64,000 nt of DNA from Streptomyces sp. Its GTDB lineage: Bacteria; Actinomycetota; Actinomycetes; Streptomycetales; Streptomycetaceae. Made by a program: the position numbers and the translations under genes. Positions 44,885-54,081 of the stretch are shown here, piece by piece. Location: positions 1 to 64,000 of the forward strand of contig NZ_JAPSKQ010000006.1 of assembly GCF_031181555.1 (NCBI RefSeq), in the 5' to 3' direction. Position 1 is the stretch's first letter, and the number at the start of each line of letters is the position of its first letter. The notes under the pieces are model-generated. The model was given only the letters and a program-made list of their open reading frames with translations. It was not told the origin of the DNA and did not search any database.

Positions 44885-45060
44885 GATCGATGCGCACAAT
44901 CACTCTGATCATGATGCGTCTGGATCCCGCCACAAAGACGTACGACGCCCGCCGCGTCAGCGAGGGCAAAGACCCCCCGCAACGCACAGCGATGCCTCAA
45001 GCGCGACATCTGCCGCCAGATCTTGAAGATCCTCGGACGGAGGGACCAGCCGAACGTGGG
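44885..45060 (+). mobile_element. IS110-type transposase C-terminal fragment
   Basis: The frame from 44890 reads ITLIMMRLDPATKTYDARRV followed by SEGK. After a one-base shift it continues RCLKRDICRQIFKILG. This order matches the conserved C-terminal end of IS110-family transposases. Only about 55 residues remain, so it is a dead fragment. The stretch from here to 45268 holds nothing else I can recognise. Confidence 0.5.
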
Positions 45061-45268
45061 AGAGCTTCCTCGAGCGACGTGACACGACGTAGCAGCCTCG
45101 GAGGGCGGCCAGGACCCACCCGACACATCGGCTGAACCCGAGGCCGGCTCCGACCGTGCAGCATCGCCCCTGTCCTGCCATGACCAGAACCGGCAGGGCT
45201 CTCCGCTCCTACATGACAACAAGGCGAACCTGGGATGTAAACCTGGCTCGAAGGCGTCGCCATCTTTG

Positions 45269-46828
45269 TCACGCGGGTTCGAGAAGGATCAGGTACATCG
45301 CGTTGGGCGTGAGGTCGATCTTTTCGGTGCGGAAGGTGCCCGGTGTGATGATCCTGTCCTTCACCGTTTGGAGGCCAGCTGTGCCGGGGTCGGCGAAGTA
45401 GTTGCTTGTCGTCGCGTCGATCCTGAACATGCGTTGGCGCACCGGACGGTGCCTGAGCTCCAGCGGGAGACGGGACATGTCGATCGTCGCACGGTAGCTG
45501 CGGTCGTGAGTGTGCTGCCAGTTCCAGACCATCAGGGAAGCACCCGTCCTGTCCTTGGACGCCACCGCGTAGACGCCGTTGTCCTCCTCGAGGCCGTCTG
45601 AGACGGCGGACACCCTGGTGTCCTTCATCTTGGACTGCATCAGCATCATGTTGCCGTAGGGCGTGAAGGTGTTCGTCAGGGGCCCGTCCGGGGTGCGGGT
45701 GACCAACTGGTCCTTGCGTTCCTCGACGCGGTGACGAACGCACCAGTTGAACATGTGGGTGTCGGGTTGGCGGGAGTACCAGTAGCCGAGCGTCGCGAGG
45801 CCGGCAGCCTGGCGGAGGTAGTCGTTCTTGGGTTGGGGGTCGTCGAACGCCGGACCGGGATAGACACCGGCCTCGGTGACGAACGTCGGGATCCTGGTGT
45901 CGAGACGGCGTTCCTTCAGCCACGCCCGGATAGTGGCCCGGTCCGAGGCGACCTGTCTGAGGTCCCGGCTGTAGAGCGTAGGTACCTGGTAGTCGTCGTC
46001 CCATGCCAGGTACGCGTGGTAGGAGAGGAAGTCGAGTCGTTTGCGGGGGTTCTTGTCGGACGCGTAGTCGTCCAGGAACGGCTGCAGCCACTTGCCGTCC
46101 CTGAACATGAGCGCCGGTCCGCCCACCTTCAGCCTGTCCGCACGGCGAATTCTTCTGTTGACCTTGTTGACGGCCTCGTAGAACGGCCTGTAGAAGCGGT
46201 ACAGCCTGTCGGGCTGCACCGTTGTCCCGTCTGCGGGGACTCCTTGCCTGCGCTCCAGCCCGTGGAACTGCCAGTCCGGCTCGTTGAAGACCTCGACGTA
46301 GTCGACTCGGGGGTACTTTTCTTTGAGGTTGCGCAGGATCAACTCGACCAACGGCTCGAGATGCTTCATCGGCCTGCGTCCCTCGATGAAGTCCGTGGGG
46401 TTGAGGTTGACCAGCACGGAGTCGGACACCGTGCTCGCCTCGGTGAGGTAGGAGTCAAGTCTGGAGAAGTCGCACGCGCGGGTCTTCAGGTCGCACTGGT
46501 TGAAGATGTTGTCTTCCGCGGGTGCGTTGGGGCTGCTCAGCCACACCCGATAAACATCGCCGTGCAAACCTTGCTCGTTGAGGAACTTGGCGTCGTCAGC
46601 ACGTTGGCCGGGCCACGCGGTGACGTTCGCGAAATTGTTGTACCTCTCCGACCGCGGTAGCTGCCCCTCCCTGAAACCGAAGTCGACCGAAATCGTCGCG
46701 AGCGACGCCGTGGCAGGTGACTCGCCCGCCTGTGCCGTGATCGGCTCGACGAGGGCAAGGGCGAGCAGTGCGGCCACCGCTCTGACTGGCAACGTCCCTT
46801 TCTTGAAACGTTCCGTACGTACCCGCAT
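45269..46828 (-). CDS. secreted glycoside hydrolase-like protein (clan GH-A, GH39-like)
   Basis: A 519-residue protein from ATG 46828 with GAGG upstream. Residues 1-33 form a signal peptide with a basic start and a hydrophobic core ending in an Ala-x-Ala-type site (TAQAGE). The barrel carries VEVFNEPDW, with the candidate acid/base Glu, and FVTEAGVYPG, with a candidate nucleophile. This is the arrangement of clan GH-A enzymes such as GH39 beta-xylosidases. A C-terminal beta domain (about 420-519) follows. It is a lone gene between the decay zone and the CMD operon, with fewer G/C-ending codons than its neighbours. Substrate specificity is unknown; a non-catalytic GH39-like protein is possible. 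Confidence 0.75.
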   Translation of the reverse strand: MRVRTERFKKGTLPVRAVAALLALALVEPITAQAGESPATASLATISVDFGFREGQLPRSERYNNFANVTAWPGQRADDAKFLNEQGLHGDVYRVWLSSPNAPAEDNIFNQCDLKTRACDFSRLDSYLTEASTVSDSVLVNLNPTDFIEGRRPMKHLEPLVELILRNLKEKYPRVDYVEVFNEPDWQFHGLERRQGVPADGTTVQPDRLYRFYRPFYEAVNKVNRRIRRADRLKVGGPALMFRDGKWLQPFLDDYASDKNPRKRLDFLSYHAYLAWDDDYQVPTLYSRDLRQVASDRATIRAWLKERRLDTRIPTFVTEAGVYPGPAFDDPQPKNDYLRQAAGLATLGYWYSRQPDTHMFNWCVRHRVEERKDQLVTRTPDGPLTNTFTPYGNMMLMQSKMKDTRVSAVSDGLEEDNGVYAVASKDRTGASLMVWNWQHTHDRSYRATIDMSRLPLELRHRPVRQRMFRIDATTSNYFADPGTAGLQTVKDRIITPGTFRTEKIDLTPNAMYLILLEPA

Positions 46829-47009
46829 GTTTGCAGAACCTCGCTTCCGTGAGAACGCCCATTCCCGAGCGGACCGACCGGGTGGGCTGCCGATTCGAGT
46901 GCGGTGGGCGGAGGCGGCGGGCACCCGCCCGTCATCGGCAGATAGCCGTGTACACGACATGCGCCTCGGAACGCCGCACCGAGCAGTTGCCGCACTCTCT
47001 CCACAGGCT

Positions 47010-47528
47010 TCAGCCGGATTCCCCGTCGTCGAGACCGGGATCCGGGTCCACCTCGAACGTGTTCAACGCCGCCGCCAACATTCCGTACGCGCCCACGGTG
47101 AACACGAAGTCCAGCAACTGTCGATCGTCCAGCTCCTCCGCCAGCTCCGCGTACGTGCCGTCGGAGAGGGCGGAGGAGGTCTCCAGTTCGTCGACGGCAC
47201 GGTTCACCAGCGTGCCGGCACCCGTCCGCACCTGCTCCAGGTCGTCCTCCGTCACGCCGGCCCGTCGGCCGATCAGCACGTGCTGCGTCCACTCGTACCG
47301 GCACTCGCGGCGCCAGGCGACCCGCAGGATCGCCAGCTCGCGCGTCTTCTCCGGCAGCGAGTTGCGGGCGAGCAAGTAGGCGGAGAAGGTGAGGAACGAC
47401 TTGGCGAGCTCCGGATGGTGGAGGAGCAGTCCGAGGACGTTCGAGGGGGGTACTGTCCGGCCGCCCGTCAGCGGTCGCAGTGCCTCGGCGTCCCACTCCT
47501 CGTACGGCACCGGGGGCAACCTCGTCAT
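47010..47528 (-). CDS. carboxymuconolactone decarboxylase family protein
   Basis: A 172-residue helical protein. The CMD/AhpD-like core lies at about residues 40-110: SLPEKTRELAILRVAWRREC and YEWTQHVLIGRRAGV, with Arg, Glu and His in the usual places but no AhpD Cys-x-x-Cys pair. It overlaps the SDR stop by four bases and ends the TauD-SDR-CMD operon. Proteins of this subgroup accompany many actinobacterial catabolic operons. Some act as decarboxylases, hydratases or peroxidase partners, and the reaction here is unknown. A second, shorter CMD protein lies at 61212. Confidence 0.85.
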   Translation of the reverse strand: MTRLPPVPYEEWDAEALRPLTGGRTVPPSNVLGLLLHHPELAKSFLTFSAYLLARNSLPEKTRELAILRVAWRRECRYEWTQHVLIGRRAGVTEDDLEQVRTGAGTLVNRAVDELETSSALSDGTYAELAEELDDRQLLDFVFTVGAYGMLAAALNTFEVDPDPGLDDGESG

Positions 47529-48244
47529 GTGTTGCGCCCTCCGTTCACGCCGATGATCTGCCCCGTGATGTAGCCCGCCTCCTCGCTCACCAGGAAGGCG
47601 CAGGTCGCCGCGATGTCCTCAGGGCGGCCCACCCGGCGCACCGGGGTCCGTGCGATGTGGTCCTCGATGGTGCCGCCGAGCCGCCGCTCCTGCTCGGCGG
47701 TGCGCAGCATGGGGGTGTCGATGAAGCCCGGCGGCACGGCGTTGACGGTGATGCCCCGGGGGCCCAGCTCCAGGGCGAGGGACTTGGTCAGCCCGTTCAC
47801 CGCGGACTTGGCGGCGACGTAGTGGGCCATGAAGGGCTGGCCGGAGTGTGTGCTGGAGGAGGAGATGTTGACGATCCGGCCCCAGCGGCCCTCCCACATG
47901 TCCGGCAGTGCCGACTGCACGCAGTGGTACACCCCGTTGAGGTTGATGTCCACGACGCGCTGCCACTCCTGGAAGGACAGCTCCGAGAAGCGGGTGAAAC
48001 CGTCCCTGCCCGCCGCGTTGACCAGTACGGAGACCGGGCCGTAGCGGTCGCGCACCGCGTCCATCGCCTTGTCCACCTGTGTCCGGTCGGTGATGTCGAC
48101 GGTCAACGCGTGGCCTTCCTCGGCCGGCGCGATGTCGAACACGGCCACGTTGAGGCCGTCGGTGGTGAGCCGTCGCGCGATCGCCCGGCCGATGCCGGAG
48201 GCACCGCCGGTGACGACGGCCGTCCGTTTCGACGGAGTGCTCAT
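47525..48244 (-). CDS. SDR family oxidoreductase
   Basis: A 239-residue SDR from ATG 48244, overlapping the TauD stop. The cofactor motif is TGGASGIGRA, NAAG follows, the catalytic serine is in NISSSSTH, and Tyr and Lys are in HYVAAKSAV. It ends YITGQIIGVNGGRNT. Catalytic residues are intact. It probably oxidises a hydroxyl made or exposed by the neighbouring dioxygenase. The operon carries a TetR-type operator. Confidence 0.9.
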   Translation of the reverse strand: MSTPSKRTAVVTGGASGIGRAIARRLTTDGLNVAVFDIAPAEEGHALTVDITDRTQVDKAMDAVRDRYGPVSVLVNAAGRDGFTRFSELSFQEWQRVVDINLNGVYHCVQSALPDMWEGRWGRIVNISSSSTHSGQPFMAHYVAAKSAVNGLTKSLALELGPRGITVNAVPPGFIDTPMLRTAEQERRLGGTIEDHIARTPVRRVGRPEDIAATCAFLVSEEAGYITGQIIGVNGGRNT

Positions 48245-49047
48245 GCGAACGCCTCGTCGCCGACGACGGTCGTGCGGTGCAGCAGCCGTTCGGAGCTCTC
48301 GTCGTAGGGCAGCGCCCGGTGGAGGATCCCCGTGTTGTCCCAGACCACCAGGTCGCCGACCTCCCAGTCGTGGGTGTAGCGGAATCGCTCCTGGGTGGTC
48401 CACTCGAGCAGCTCGTCGAGCAGGGAACGGCTCTCGTCGGGGTCCATCCCGACGATGTGGTCGGCGGTGGTGCCGGTCACCAGGGAGCGGCGCCCGTCCC
48501 GGCGGTGCCACACCAGGGACATCTCGTGGCTGGGCTGGGTCCGCCAGGCGGCCAGCTCCTCGTCGGTGGGATCGGGGTTCACCAGCCGCTGGGACGCCTC
48601 GAAGCTGTGCACCACGCGCAGCGACTCGTACCGCTCGCGTTCCTTCTCCGGCAGGCTCTCGTAGGCCGCATACGTGCTGGCGAACTCGGTGCCGCCGCCG
48701 ACCGCGGCGACGTGCCGGGCGGTCAGTGTGGTCGCCTTGACGGGTACGTCGTCGCTGGTGCCGTCCAGGTGCCAGTAGAAGGCGCCTTTCAGGTACTTGG
48801 CGCTCTTGCTCTTGGCCGGGTTGATGGAGATGGGGAAGATCTCCTGGCCGCGCAGCGCGACCACCTCGCCGAGCGTGCGGCTGAACGCCAGCTGCTGCTC
48901 GTCGTCGAGGTGCAGCCCACGCACGAGGAGGACCCCGCGCCAGGTGAGGGCTTCGACGGCCCGGTGGACGAAGGCGTCGTCGAGCGGGTCCGTCACACCG
49001 GTGAACTCCACCCCGAGGGACGGACTCAAGGCCTTCGATTCGATCAT
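48241..49047 (-). CDS. TauD/TfdA family Fe(II)/2-oxoglutarate dioxygenase
   Basis: A 268-residue enzyme from ATG 49047 with AAGGGGTG upstream. The iron ligands are His93 and Asp95 in YWHLDGTSDD and His243 in ILHRALPY; Arg258 near the end should hold 2-oxoglutarate. All are present, so it is probably active in hydroxylation coupled to decarboxylation of 2-oxoglutarate. Relatives cleave ethers, sulfonates or phenoxyacids or hydroxylate aliphatic carbons. It opens the TauD-SDR-CMD operon behind operator copy C. The substrate is unknown. Confidence 0.92.
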   Translation of the reverse strand: MIESKALSPSLGVEFTGVTDPLDDAFVHRAVEALTWRGVLLVRGLHLDDEQQLAFSRTLGEVVALRGQEIFPISINPAKSKSAKYLKGAFYWHLDGTSDDVPVKATTLTARHVAAVGGGTEFASTYAAYESLPEKERERYESLRVVHSFEASQRLVNPDPTDEELAAWRTQPSHEMSLVWHRRDGRRSLVTGTTADHIVGMDPDESRSLLDELLEWTTQERFRYTHDWEVGDLVVWDNTGILHRALPYDESSERLLHRTTVVGDEAFA

Positions 49048-49068
49048 GGAAACACCCCTTCCGTGTGA

Positions 49069-49083
49069 GAGAATCGTATTCTC
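49069..49083. promoter_or_regulatory. TetR-type operator, copy C
   Basis: GAGAAT-CGT-ATTCTC is a perfect palindrome with 6-base arms, 22 bases upstream of the TauD start. It has the same arms as copy B. Confidence 0.75.
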
Positions 49084-49188
49084 ATAGAGGTCCTGACGGG
49101 AACCCCTGTGTTCAGTAGGGAAGTTGTGCGGGCCGGTGACCTTCCTGGCGGCCTCGGGTCCGAGTGTCACGTTCCCTTGTCTGAATGC

Positions 49189-49219
49189 TTGATTCGCTGA
49201 AATGGAGAATGTAGTTTCC
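49189..49219 (+). promoter_or_regulatory. promoter with degenerate TetR-type operator, copy D
   Basis: TTGATT (49189-49194) and TAGTTT (49212-49217) are 17 bases apart. GAGAAT-GTA-GTTTCC (49205-49219) covers the -10 box: its left arm is perfect and its right arm is degenerate. Transcription would start near 49224, which rules out an ATG at 49202 as the start of the SDR. Confidence 0.55.
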
Positions 49220-49243
49220 GACCAACCGACCAGGGAGGCTGGG

Positions 49244-49975
49244 ATGCGGTTCAGGGGCAAGGTGGCGATCGTCACCGGAGCCGGCCAAGGAATCGGCGAG
49301 GGCTACGCGAAGGCACTGGCTGCCGAGGGCGCACGGGTCGTGGTCGCCGAGCTGAACGAGGAACAGGGGCAGCGTGTCGCGAAGGAGATCGGCGACGCGC
49401 TCTTCGTGCGGACCGACGTCGGCGATCCGGCGTCCGCCGAGGCGCTCGCCGACACGGTGATCCGCGAGTTCGGCCGCATCGACCACCTCGTCAACAACGC
49501 CGCGATCTTCCAGGGCATGCGCCGCGAGGGCCTGACGAGCGTGGACTACGACTACCTCGACCGGTTCCTCAAGGTGAATCTGCTCGGCGCACTGCACACG
49601 ACCCGCGCCGTCCTACCGCATCTGAAGGAGGGTTCGGCCATCGTCAACCAGTCGTCCACAGCGGCCTGGCAGGCCACCGGTTTCTACGGTCTCGCCAAGG
49701 CCGGCATCAACCACCTCACCGCGTCCCTCGCCGCCGAACTCGGCGACCGGGGCATCCGAGTCAACGCGATCGCGCCCGGCCCGACGGACACGGAGGGCTC
49801 CCGCGACATCATCCCGGAGCAGGTCCGCGAGGCGCTGGTGCGGTCCCTCGCACTCAAGCGCATGGGGCAGCCGGCGGATCCGGCGGGGCTGCTCCTGTTC
49901 CTGCTGTCCGACGCGGCGAGCTGGGTGACCGGCCAGGTCATCGCGGTCGACGGCGGATCGGTGGTGCGGCTGTGA
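49244..49975 (+). CDS. SDR family oxidoreductase
   Basis: A 243-residue SDR from ATG 49244 behind GGGAGG. The cofactor motif is TGAGQGIGEG, NNAA follows, the serine is in NQSSTAAW, Tyr and Lys are in GFYGLAKAG, and it ends WVTGQVIAVDGGSVV. Catalytic residues are intact. It opens the plus-strand operon and overlaps the aldehyde dehydrogenase gene by four bases (GTGA), which suggests successive oxidation of an alcohol to an aldehyde or ketone and then to an acid. Confidence 0.92.
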   Translation: MRFRGKVAIVTGAGQGIGEGYAKALAAEGARVVVAELNEEQGQRVAKEIGDALFVRTDVGDPASAEALADTVIREFGRIDHLVNNAAIFQGMRREGLTSVDYDYLDRFLKVNLLGALHTTRAVLPHLKEGSAIVNQSSTAAWQATGFYGLAKAGINHLTASLAAELGDRGIRVNAIAPGPTDTEGSRDIIPEQVREALVRSLALKRMGQPADPAGLLLFLLSDAASWVTGQVIAVDGGSVVRL

Positions 49976-51438
49976 ACACCGAATTCACCAGGTCCCAGCT
50001 GATCGACGGCAAGCTCGTCACCGCCGGTGCGGCCTTCGCCTCCCACAACCCCGCCACCGGAGAGCTGGTCGGGTATGCACCCGACGCGACCCGGGCGGAC
50101 GCCGAGGCGGCCGTCGCCGCCGCCCGCCGCGCCTTCGACACCACCGGCTGGCCCACCGACCGTGACCTGCGGCTGCGCTGCCTGCGCCAGCTGCACCAGG
50201 TCCTCGACGAGCACCGCGAGGAACTGCGCGAGCTGACCATCGCCGAGGCCGGCGCGCCCCGCCAGCTCACCCACGGCCCGCAGCTCGACGAGCCGATCGG
50301 CATCGTGAAGTACTACGCCGACCTGCTGGAGAGCTACGAGTTCACCGAGGACCTGGGCGAGGTCGAGTCCCGCGGCCAGCGCCACCACCGCTGGGTGGAG
50401 AAGGAGGCGGCCGGTGTCGTCGCCGCGATCCTGCCGTACAACTTCCCCAACCAGCTCGCCCTGGCCAAACTGGCCCCCGCGCTCGCCGCGGGCTGCACCG
50501 TCGTCCTCAAGGGTGCCCCGCAGACCCCGCTCACCACCCTCGCCCTCGGCGAACTGATCGCCGAGCACACCGACATCCCGCCCGGCGTCGTCAACGTCCT
50601 CAGCTCCTCGACCCCCGAGGTCGGCGAGGTGCTCACCACCCACCGCGCTGTCGACGTGGTTACCTTCACGGGGGCCACCGCCACGGGACGGCGCATCATG
50701 GCCGCCGCGTCCGGATCGGTGAAGCGCGTCTTCCTCGAGCTCGGCGGCAAGTCGGCCATGATCGTCCTGGACGACGCCGACGTCACCAAGGCCGCCATGT
50801 TCGCCGCCTTCACCATCTGCTCCCACTCGGGCCAGGGCTGCGCCCTCACCTCCCGCCTCCTCGTACCGCGTGCCCGGCACGACGAGATCGTGCAGATGGT
50901 CGCGGCCGGGCTGGACCGCGTCCGGGTCGGCGACCCCACCGATCCGCAGGTGAACATGGGGCCGCTCATCAGCGAGCAGCAGCGGGACAAGGTCAACAGC
51001 ATGGTGCGCCGGGCCGTCGACGACGGAGCCGTCCTCGTCCGCGGCGGCAAGCCCATCGACCCCGGCTTCTTCTACGCGCCGACCCTCCTGGCGGAGGTGG
51101 ACCCGGAGAGCGAGATCGCCCAGGAGGAGGTCTTCGGCCCCGTCCTGGCCGTCATCCCCTACGACGACGAGGACGACGCCGTCCGCATCGCCAACAACTC
51201 CCGGTACGGCCTGTCCGGAGCGGTGCACAGCGCCGACGAGGAACGCGCGATCCGGATCGCCCGGCGCATCCGCACCGGCACCTTCTCCATCAACGGCGGC
51301 AACTACTTCGCACCCGACGTGCCCTTCGGCGGCTACAAGCAGTCCGGCATCGGCCGGGAGAGCGGCCGGTCCGGGTTCGAGGAGTTCCTGGAGGAGAAGG
51401 CGTTCGCCCGCATCGTCGTACCGCAGGAGCAGGTATGA
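49972..51438 (+). CDS. aldehyde dehydrogenase
   Basis: A 488-residue NAD(P)-dependent ALDH from GTG 49972. The catalytic cysteine is Cys290 in HSGQGCALTSR and the general base is Glu256 in LELGGKS. The motifs PYNFPNQLALAK, EEVFGPVLAV and PFGGYKQSGIGRE are all present. It converts an aldehyde, perhaps produced by P450 or SDR action, to the carboxylic acid that the CoA-transferase encoded next can activate. It overlaps both neighbours by four bases. Confidence 0.94.
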   Translation: MNTEFTRSQLIDGKLVTAGAAFASHNPATGELVGYAPDATRADAEAAVAAARRAFDTTGWPTDRDLRLRCLRQLHQVLDEHREELRELTIAEAGAPRQLTHGPQLDEPIGIVKYYADLLESYEFTEDLGEVESRGQRHHRWVEKEAAGVVAAILPYNFPNQLALAKLAPALAAGCTVVLKGAPQTPLTTLALGELIAEHTDIPPGVVNVLSSSTPEVGEVLTTHRAVDVVTFTGATATGRRIMAAASGSVKRVFLELGGKSAMIVLDDADVTKAAMFAAFTICSHSGQGCALTSRLLVPRARHDEIVQMVAAGLDRVRVGDPTDPQVNMGPLISEQQRDKVNSMVRRAVDDGAVLVRGGKPIDPGFFYAPTLLAEVDPESEIAQEEVFGPVLAVIPYDDEDDAVRIANNSRYGLSGAVHSADEERAIRIARRIRTGTFSINGGNYFAPDVPFGGYKQSGIGRESGRSGFEEFLEEKAFARIVVPQEQV

Positions 51439-52640
51439 AGCCGCTGGAGGGGATCCGCGTCCTGGAAGTCGCGATGTACGGCTTCGTGCCCTCGGCCGGC
51501 GCCGTCCTCGCGGACTGGGGGGCCGACGTGGTCAAGGTCGAGCACGCGGTCACCGGGGACCCGCAGCGCGGGCTGCGCCAGACCGGTACGTTCAAGGTGG
51601 AGGGCGACCCCAATCCCAACGTCGCCCACGCCAACCGCGGCAAGCGCTCCATCGGCCTGGACATGGCCAGGGCCGAGGGCCGCGAGGTGCTGTACGAACT
51701 CGCCAAGGACGCGGACGTCTTTCTCACCAGTTTCCTGCCCGCCTCCCGCGCCCGGCTCGGCATCGACGTCGACGACATCCGCGCCGTCAACCCGCGGATC
51801 GTCTACGCCCGCGGCAGCGCGCTCGGCCCCCGCGGAGCCGAGGCGGACCGGGGCGGCTACGACATGACCGCCTTCTGGGCCCGCGCCGGCACAGCGGCGA
51901 GCATCACCCCGCCCGGCACGGACGGCATGATCGCGCCGCCCGGACCGGCCTACGGCGACACCGTCTCCGGCACCAACCTGGCCGGCGGCATCGCGGCCGC
52001 GCTGCTGCGCCGCGAACGCACGGGCGAGCCCTCCGTGGTCGACGTCTCCCTGCTCGGCAGCGGCCTGTGGGCGCTCGGCCACTCCATCGGCCTGTCCCTG
52101 CACCTGGGCCGTGCGTGGGAGGGCGTCACACCCAGCACCCACGGCTCACCCACCAACCCGCTCTCCGGGCTGTACCGCACCGCCGACGACCGGTACGTCT
52201 CCTTCGTCATGCTCCAGCCGGCGAGGTCCTGGGCCAACGTGTGCCACTGCCTGGGCCGCCCCGACCTCGCGGACGACCCCCGGTTCGCCACCACCGAGTC
52301 CATCGCGGCGCACACCGGCGACGCGGTGAAGATCCTACGCGAGGTGATCGCCACCCGGCCGCTCGCCGAGTGGTCCGAGCGGTTCGCCGCGCTCGACGGC
52401 CCCTGGGCTCCCGTCCAGGACACCCTCCAGGCCACCACCGACGCCCAGGTACGCGCCAACGGCTACATCGGGCAGGCCGGCGACCTCGAACTCGTCGCCA
52501 GCCCGGTCCAGTTCGACGTCGAGGACACGACCCTCGGCCCGGCTCCGGAGTTCGCCGCGCAGACGGAGGAGATCCTCACCGAGCTCGGCTACGACTGGGA
52601 CCGCATCCTCGCCCTCAAGGCGAGCGGAGCGGTCACCTGA
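51435..52640 (+). CDS. family III CoA-transferase (CaiB/BaiF)
   Basis: A 401-residue protein of full family length. LEGIRVLEVAMYGFVPSAGA and LADWGADVVKVEHAV form the N-terminal part, HANRGKRSIGLDMAR follows, and SVVDVSLLGSGLWALGHS is in the second half. It overlaps the ALDH gene (ATGA). The likely role is transfer of CoA to the acid formed by the ALDH, saving ATP. A 58-base gap follows before the lipoprotein gene. Confidence 0.92.
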   Translation: MKPLEGIRVLEVAMYGFVPSAGAVLADWGADVVKVEHAVTGDPQRGLRQTGTFKVEGDPNPNVAHANRGKRSIGLDMARAEGREVLYELAKDADVFLTSFLPASRARLGIDVDDIRAVNPRIVYARGSALGPRGAEADRGGYDMTAFWARAGTAASITPPGTDGMIAPPGPAYGDTVSGTNLAGGIAAALLRRERTGEPSVVDVSLLGSGLWALGHSIGLSLHLGRAWEGVTPSTHGSPTNPLSGLYRTADDRYVSFVMLQPARSWANVCHCLGRPDLADDPRFATTESIAAHTGDAVKILREVIATRPLAEWSERFAALDGPWAPVQDTLQATTDAQVRANGYIGQAGDLELVASPVQFDVEDTTLGPAPEFAAQTEEILTELGYDWDRILALKASGAVT

Positions 52641-52698
52641 CCCTCTCTTCCCGTCACCTCCCCCGGACGACGGCGTCCGGGCTGTCCGAGGAGGCACC

Positions 52699-54081
52699 AT
52701 GCGCAGGCTGCTCACAGGCGGTGTCACCGCTCTCGCGGTGCTGCTGGCCGTCGGCTGCTCCACCCGGTCCGACGACGACACCGACTCCGCGCAGCGGAAC
52801 AGTCCCTCCGCGCGGGAGACGCAGACCGCGTCGTCCGACTTCGGCACCCTGAAGGACGTGTGCGGCCCCGGCACCGCCGGGAAGTCGTCCGTGCAGGGCG
52901 TCAGCGACGACAAGATCCAGGTCGGTGTGCTCTCCGACGTCGGGTTCACCAAGAAGTCCGAGTTCGTCGACGCGGCGAAGGTGTTCACCTCCTGGTGCAA
53001 CGATGCGGGGGGCATCAACGGCCGCGAGATCGAACCGGTCACCCGGGACACCCGGTTCACGGAGGTCCGCCAGCGGACCCTGGAAGCGTGCAAGGAGGAC
53101 TTCGCGCTGGTCGGTGGCGGAGCCGCCCTGGACAGCCTGGGTGTCAAGGATCGGCTGACGTGCCTGCTGCCCAACTTCCCCGCGCAGTCCAGCCAGATCG
53201 GGGCCATCGGCTCCGACCTCCAGGTGATCGCCGCGCAGCCGAGCGCCGGGTACTTCCAGTACCCCGGCTACTACAGCTGGCTGTTGAAGGAGAAGTACCC
53301 CGACTCCGCACAGGAGGTCGGCGTCATCGCGGGTGACTCACCCGTCACCAAGGTGATGTCGGCCCAGTTCGAGGAGGCGGTGACCGGCCTCGGAGGCAAG
53401 GTCTCCTACACCGACCTGTACCCGGCGTCCGGCGTCTCCGACTGGACGCCGTACGCCCAGGCGATCAAGAAGGAAGGCGTCAGGGGCCTGGTCTTCCTCG
53501 GCGACTTCGCCAGCCTCGCCAAACTGGAGCAGGCCCTCACCGGCATCGACTACGCGCCCGACTGGATCGACGCCAACTCCAACGCCTACGGCCCCGCCTT
53601 CCCGAAGCTGGCGGGTACGGCCCTGGCCAAGCAGCACAACTACGCCGAGCTGTTCGCCACGGCACCGCTGGAGAGCGCGGCCGACAATCCCGCCACCCAG
53701 CAGGTCATCGACCTGTTCGAGAAGTACGAGCCCGGCAAGGAGGTCACCTACCCCGCGCTGCGCGCCTTCTCCTCCTGGCTGTTGTTCGCCACCTCCGCCC
53801 GCGACTGCATCACTCTCACCCGTGCCTGCGTGTACGAGAACGCGCGGAAGAACACCGACTGGACGGCGGGCGGCCTGCAAGCCCCGTTCGACCTGACCTC
53901 GAAGGAACCGAGCACGTGCTTCTCGGTCGTGGAGGCCACCGACAAGGGCTGGCAGCCGGCGGACTTCGAGCCCGACCAGGGCGCCTTCCGCTGTGACGGA
54001 CCCGTCTACAAGTACAAGGGCGACTACGGAAAACCTGCCACCCTCGCCTCGGTCGGCAAGTCCATGTCCGACCTGACCTGA
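52699..54081 (+). CDS. ABC transporter solute-binding lipoprotein, branched-chain amino acid/aromatic type
   Basis: A 460-residue lipoprotein behind GAGGAGG. The lipobox is LLAVGC, with the lipid-bearing Cys at residue 20, followed by a Ser- and Asp-rich linker. The mature part has the two-lobe layout of family 6 periplasmic binding proteins (DDKIQVGVLSDVG, TSWCNDAGGINGREIEPV, VRGLVFLGDFASLAKLEQAL). Proteins of this type bind amino acids, aromatic acids or, in actinobacteria, larger hydrophobic acids. No permease or ATPase genes lie nearby, so it either uses a distant transporter or acts as a sensor. Confidence 0.88.
   Translation: MRRLLTGGVTALAVLLAVGCSTRSDDDTDSAQRNSPSARETQTASSDFGTLKDVCGPGTAGKSSVQGVSDDKIQVGVLSDVGFTKKSEFVDAAKVFTSWCNDAGGINGREIEPVTRDTRFTEVRQRTLEACKEDFALVGGGAALDSLGVKDRLTCLLPNFPAQSSQIGAIGSDLQVIAAQPSAGYFQYPGYYSWLLKEKYPDSAQEVGVIAGDSPVTKVMSAQFEEAVTGLGGKVSYTDLYPASGVSDWTPYAQAIKKEGVRGLVFLGDFASLAKLEQALTGIDYAPDWIDANSNAYGPAFPKLAGTALAKQHNYAELFATAPLESAADNPATQQVIDLFEKYEPGKEVTYPALRAFSSWLLFATSARDCITLTRACVYENARKNTDWTAGGLQAPFDLTSKEPSTCFSVVEATDKGWQPADFEPDQGAFRCDGPVYKYKGDYGKPATLASVGKSMSDLT

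Noticed and set aside
46848-46863. GAGAAC-GCC-CATTCC upstream of the secreted glycosidase as a seventh TetR-type operator
   Set aside because: The left arm has a mismatch and the right arm is out of register with the GAGAAT-N3-ATTCTC spacing, so it is not better than chance.
46947-46956. CGTGTACACG palindrome between the secreted glycosidase and the CMD gene
   Set aside because: A single 10-base GC-rich palindrome without a second copy or a nearby regulator is expected by chance in this genome type.
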